Shown here in pieces: positions 23,651 to 25,738 of a stretch of DNA of 25,738 nucleotides. The DNA comes from CALACW01 sp002431305 (GTDB taxonomy: Bacteria; Bacillota; Clostridia; Oscillospirales; Acutalibacteraceae). Made by a program: the position numbers and the translations under genes. The stretch's first letter is position 1. Each line of letters begins with the position of its first letter. The notes beneath the pieces were generated by a model. It searched no databases. It worked only from the letters and a program-made list of their open reading frames with translations, and had not been told where the DNA came from. The stretch is taken from the NCBI GenBank assembly GCA_937890355.1, contig CALACW010000060.1:1-25738 (forward strand). The letters run 5' to 3'.

Positions 23651-23866
23651 TTACAGTATCTGTTTGTTGTTCGTACGTTCCAATATATAATCAGTACTGA
23701 CATTATAGTAATCTGCGAGTTTTATCAGAATATCGCTCGGAATGTCTCTTGTTCCCGTTTCGTATCTCTGATATTGAGGCTGTTTCATGTTCAGATAGTT
23801 TGCAATATCGTTTTGTGTTTTATCGTTATCTTCACGCAATTCCCGTATTCGTTTATAGTACGCCAT
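23651..23866 (-). CDS. Small XRE-family HTH repressor
   Basis: This 71-residue protein consists of one Cro/C1-type helix-turn-helix domain. KTQNDIANYLNMKQPQYQRYETGTRDIPSDILIKLADYYNVSTDYIL (about 16-62) carries the typical scaffold, with QPQYQRYE as recognition helix. There is no partner or sensor domain. The ATG is preceded by AAAGGTG. It is divergent from a zinc-ribbon/TM2 gene. Two copies of the same palindrome in the shared promoter region are plausible binding sites, so it probably represses both itself and its neighbour. It could also be a phage-derived regulator, though no other phage genes are present. Confidence 0.88.
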   Translation of the reverse strand: MAYYKRIRELREDNDKTQNDIANYLNMKQPQYQRYETGTRDIPSDILIKLADYYNVSTDYILERTNNKQIL

Positions 23867-23877
23867 AATACACCTTT

Positions 23878-23893
23878 ATAACTATTTGGTTAT
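23878..23893. promoter_or_regulatory. Operator-like palindrome 1 (near XRE start)
   Basis: ATAACT-ATTT-GGTTAT is an inverted repeat with one mismatched pair and shares 14 of 16 bases with the perfect copy at 23933-23948. It abuts the -35 hexamer of the TM2 gene promoter (23893) and lies downstream of the XRE promoter, so binding would block both. Confidence 0.7.
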
Positions 23894-23921
23894 TGACATT
23901 GTATTATATTTATGATACTAT
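23893..23921 (+). promoter_or_regulatory. Promoter of the zinc-ribbon/TM2 gene
   Basis: A consensus TTGACA at 23893-23898, a 17-bp spacer and TACTAT at 23916-23921 lie 54 bases before the ATG. The two palindromes flank it. Confidence 0.82.
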
Positions 23922-23931
23922 TATGGTGTAA
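23903..23931 (-). promoter_or_regulatory. Promoter of the XRE regulator gene
   Basis: On the minus strand the elements are TTACAC (23926-23931), a 17-bp spacer, and TATAAT (23903-23908). It overlaps the opposite-strand TM2 promoter almost entirely, so the two polymerases would compete. Confidence 0.68.
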
Positions 23932-23949
23932 TATAACCGTTTGGTTATA
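23932..23949. promoter_or_regulatory. Operator-like palindrome 2 (near TM2 gene start)
   Basis: TATAACC-GTTT-GGTTATA is a perfect inverted repeat. It sits just downstream of the TM2 gene -10 element, covering its early transcript, and borders the -35 of the XRE promoter (ending at 23931). Centre-to-centre distance to palindrome 1 is 55 bp. Confidence 0.75.
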
Positions 23950-23975
23950 AAATATTTTTACAAGGAATGTTAATT

Positions 23976-24359
23976 ATGGAAGAAACCAAGTTTTGTAAGC
24001 ACTGCGGAGCAACAATTCCGAGCGACGCAGTTATTTGTACGGCATGCGGCAGACAGGTTGAAGATGTTTATAAAAATTCCGGTGATACTGTTCAGCCCAA
24101 TATTGTAATAAATAATGCTAATACAAATACCAATGTTAATAACAATACTAACAATAACGGCGTCTCAGGCGGAAAAGCGAAAAATAAATGGGTTGCATTT
24201 TGGCTTTGTCTGTGTCTCGGTTATGTTGGCGCTCATAAATTCTATGAGGGGAATACAGGAACAGGTGTTTTATATCTTTGTACTTTTGGATTGTTCGGTA
24301 TCGGATGGATAATTGATACTATAAAATATTTATTTAAACCGAATCCGTATTATGTATAA
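23976..24359 (+). CDS. Zinc-ribbon plus TM2-domain membrane protein
   Basis: This 127-residue protein has an N-terminal double-CxxC zinc ribbon (CKHCGATIPSDAVICTACGRQ, about 6-26), a flexible Asn/Thr-rich linker (about 47-65), and a TM2 domain (about 71-121) with two hydrophobic helices around the family motif GYVGAHKFYEGNTGTGVLYL and a GWIIDTIKYLF end. The function of TM2 proteins in bacteria is poorly known. They are small membrane proteins often linked to stress or envelope. ATG 23976 is chosen because AAGGA at 23962-23966 is correctly spaced, whereas ATG 23967 directly abuts it. It is apparently controlled by the divergent XRE regulator. Confidence 0.88.
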   Translation: MEETKFCKHCGATIPSDAVICTACGRQVEDVYKNSGDTVQPNIVINNANTNTNVNNNTNNNGVSGGKAKNKWVAFWLCLCLGYVGAHKFYEGNTGTGVLYLCTFGLFGIGWIIDTIKYLFKPNPYYV

Positions 24360-24373
24360 GCAAAATCAACAAG

Positions 24374-24406
24374 CAACGCTTCCATTGCGGAGGTGTTGTT
24401 TTTTTT
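24374..24406 (+). terminator. Terminator after the TM2 gene
   Basis: CAACGCTTCC / GGAGGTGTTG forms a ten-pair stem with two G-U pairs and a five-base loop, followed by eight T. It isolates the TM2 gene as a single-gene transcript. Confidence 0.85.
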
Positions 24407-24494
24407 GAATTTATAGTCCGCCGATAAAAACGTTATCATATATTCAAAAGCGCAAATATATATTTTATTAAGAATATTAAGGCGGGGACGGTTT

Positions 24495-25202
24495 GTGTTT
24501 TGCGTAATATATGAAGTAGACGAAAAACGGCGCAAAGGTTCAGGCGTTGTCAAAAGCGTTGAATATTCGAACGCCGGACGCGGTATAGACTATTACCGCG
24601 CGGGAATATATAAAATCAAAAACGAACGCGACGAGGAAGAGCTTAAAAACACGCTCGGACGCACTGTAAATCACTTTGTCCCGGAGGGGGATGTATGTCT
24701 GCCCGATACGCGCGGAATCGGCAGAATCAAGACGTACGGCTTTGTGCGCGACCTTATGCTGTATAAATTGATTGAGGCGGTAAAGAAACAAAAAATTCAA
24801 ACTGTCGCCGTTAAATGCTCCGACGCGGTTTTTTCAGACAAATGCGTTTGCATTGCGAAATATGTACGCGACGTAAGGATTATCTGCCGTAATGACCGGA
24901 TTTTGAATAATTACCGTTCGCGTGTGTTTTCGCTCTACGGCGCGAGCGCGGGGGATAACAACGGCGGGAACATAATTACGTTCGATTTTGATAATATAAA
25001 AATAATTCGCGGTTCGAACGTTTTCTCGTTCGAAAAAATTATATATCCTGCGGAAATTGCGGATTCTGTCCCCGAAAACGTTAAAAAGCTCGACTTTTTC
25101 AGCGCGGTATATAAATATTCCGGGCAGAAAAAATATCTGCTCGATAATTGCAGGTTGATTTTTTCACAGGGAAAGGAGATAAAAGAGCTTCTGAATTCGT
25201 AA
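24495..25202 (+). CDS. Protein of unknown function, 235 residues
   Basis: I do not recognise this gene with confidence. It starts at GTG 24495 behind a GGCGGGGA site and encodes a soluble 235-residue protein, with no signal peptide or membrane helix. A basic, Tyr/Arg-rich N-terminal half (GVVKSVEYSNAGRGIDYYRAG) is followed by an alternating strand/helix region at about 95-165 (IQTVAVKCSDAVFSDKCVCIAKYVRDVRIICRNDRI, then NIITFDFDNIKIIRG). The second part resembles the small Rossmann-like domain of many clostridial hypothetical proteins, but this is inference from pattern only. It lies alone between two terminators. No catalytic motif is visible. Confidence 0.7.
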   Translation: MFCVIYEVDEKRRKGSGVVKSVEYSNAGRGIDYYRAGIYKIKNERDEEELKNTLGRTVNHFVPEGDVCLPDTRGIGRIKTYGFVRDLMLYKLIEAVKKQKIQTVAVKCSDAVFSDKCVCIAKYVRDVRIICRNDRILNNYRSRVFSLYGASAGDNNGGNIITFDFDNIKIIRGSNVFSFEKIIYPAEIADSVPENVKKLDFFSAVYKYSGQKKYLLDNCRLIFSQGKEIKELLNS

Positions 25203-25266
25203 AAATCGTCTGATGATGTTTATAATTTTGACCGAAAATAAAACGACAGCGCGAATATAACTTACA

Positions 25267-25304
25267 AAACAGCCGTAATCTTTGCAGACTGCGGCTGTTT
25301 TTTT
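25267..25304. terminator. Convergent bidirectional terminator
   Basis: AAACAGCCG / CGGCTGTTT with a 16-base loop has T runs following on both strands. It separates the 235-residue protein gene (+) from the partial minus-strand gene. Confidence 0.82.
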
Positions 25305-25334
25305 GTGGTATAATTTGCAATCTATGCAATATCG

Positions 25335-25738
25335 TTAGTTGAAATGATTTTCTAATATTTCTTGCTGAGATTTCATCATTTTGTTGAGGTTGTATCTTTG
25401 GATAATTCCTGTAGTATTTGCAAGATTTTGCGCTCGACGGGTTTTGATCAACTCCTCATTACCTTCGTCAATGGCACTGTATACAGCGTTAAATCCCGAC
25501 ATCATTGAAGCATGCATACTATCAATTGAATTTTTTATTTTTTCGCCTACTTGTTTAGTTGCATTAATTTGACGTTCTACATTTGTTAAATCTATGGCGC
25601 GCGCGATGTCGTGATCAGATGTACTCATATCTTCATATAACCACATGAGCCATTCGGAATTTCTGTAACGACTCGAAATTAATCCGGTAGCTTCATATAA
25701 TGCGTTTAATGTTTCTTTGTTAAATTGAATTTCATTTT
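25335..25738 (-). CDS. C-terminal part of an unknown protein, runs off the window
   Basis: The minus-strand frame stays open from the stop at 25335 to the window end, giving at least 133 residues with no start seen. Although an internal ATG exists at 25646, the residues before it (ETLNALYEATGLISSRYRNSEWL) read as coding sequence, so the gene probably begins outside the window. The visible part is hydrophilic and helical, probably coiled-coil (VERQINATKQVGEKIKNSIDSMHASMMSGFNAVYSAIDEGNEELIKTRRAQNL), with no signal peptide or membrane helix. The coding DNA is more AT-rich than the neighbouring genes, which may point to acquired DNA. I do not recognise the family. Confidence 0.6.
   Translation of the reverse strand, partial: NEIQFNKETLNALYEATGLISSRYRNSEWLMWLYEDMSTSDHDIARAIDLTNVERQINATKQVGEKIKNSIDSMHASMMSGFNAVYSAIDEGNEELIKTRRAQNLANTTGIIQRYNLNKMMKSQQEILENHFN

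Overview
The window looks like chromosome of a Gram-positive gut-type Clostridia bacterium, most likely Oscillospirales/Ruminococcaceae. Reasons: Firmicutes-type operons (mreBCD-PBP2-minD-mgsA, hisS-aspS, rplM-rpsI), strong GGAGG ribosome sites, sigma-A promoters with 17-bp spacers, a BMP/NupOPQ-type nucleoside transporter, and a secreted InlB-repeat protein ending in a dockerin, which is common in ruminococcal genomes. Base composition is moderate, with AT-rich spacers. The species assignment is inference.

Layout. 1-306: AT-rich leader with several inverted repeats and no gene. 307-5933 (+): purine salvage operon, xpt followed by a BMP lipoprotein and the ATPase and two permeases of its ABC transporter, with a terminator after the lipoprotein gene and another after the last permease. 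5934-6246: a roughly 100-nt imperfect hairpin and a possible IS21-type end relic. 6306-6464 (-): a 52-residue lipoprotein. 6465-6820: a divergent promoter region. 6821-8599 (+): secreted protein with six InlB-type repeats and a dockerin. 8681-9253 (+): pduL-type phosphotransacylase. 9322-12207 (-): proB-proA plus a membrane-anchored protein of unknown function. 12387-18176 (+): cell elongation cluster mreB, mreC, mreD, class B PBP2, a MinD-like ATPase, then mgsA. 18349-22475 (+): hisS, aspS and a secreted alpha/beta hydrolase. 22673-23519 (+): rplM-rpsI. 23651-24359: a small XRE repressor divergent from a zinc-ribbon/TM2 membrane protein. 24495-25202 (+): unknown protein. 25335-25738 (-): a gene that runs off the window.

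How the genes work together. The first operon captures extracellular purine nucleosides (BMP plus ABC) and recycles a purine base (Xpt). The mre/PBP2 block forms the core of the rod elongation machine. The MinD-like ATPase in it has neither MinC nor MinE beside it and ends where the membrane-targeting helix would normally start. MreB itself carries Asn in place of the usual Asp of the phosphate-2 motif. The XRE/TM2 pair has two matching palindromes placed around overlapping divergent promoters, which reads as a self-contained autoregulated switch. I did not find a defence system, a CRISPR array, tRNA or rRNA genes, or an intact transposase. Nothing here is clearly a new biological system. The best candidates for a second look are the XRE/TM2 switch, the MreB and MinD deviations, the dockerin protein, and the hairpin element near 5.9-6.0 kb.
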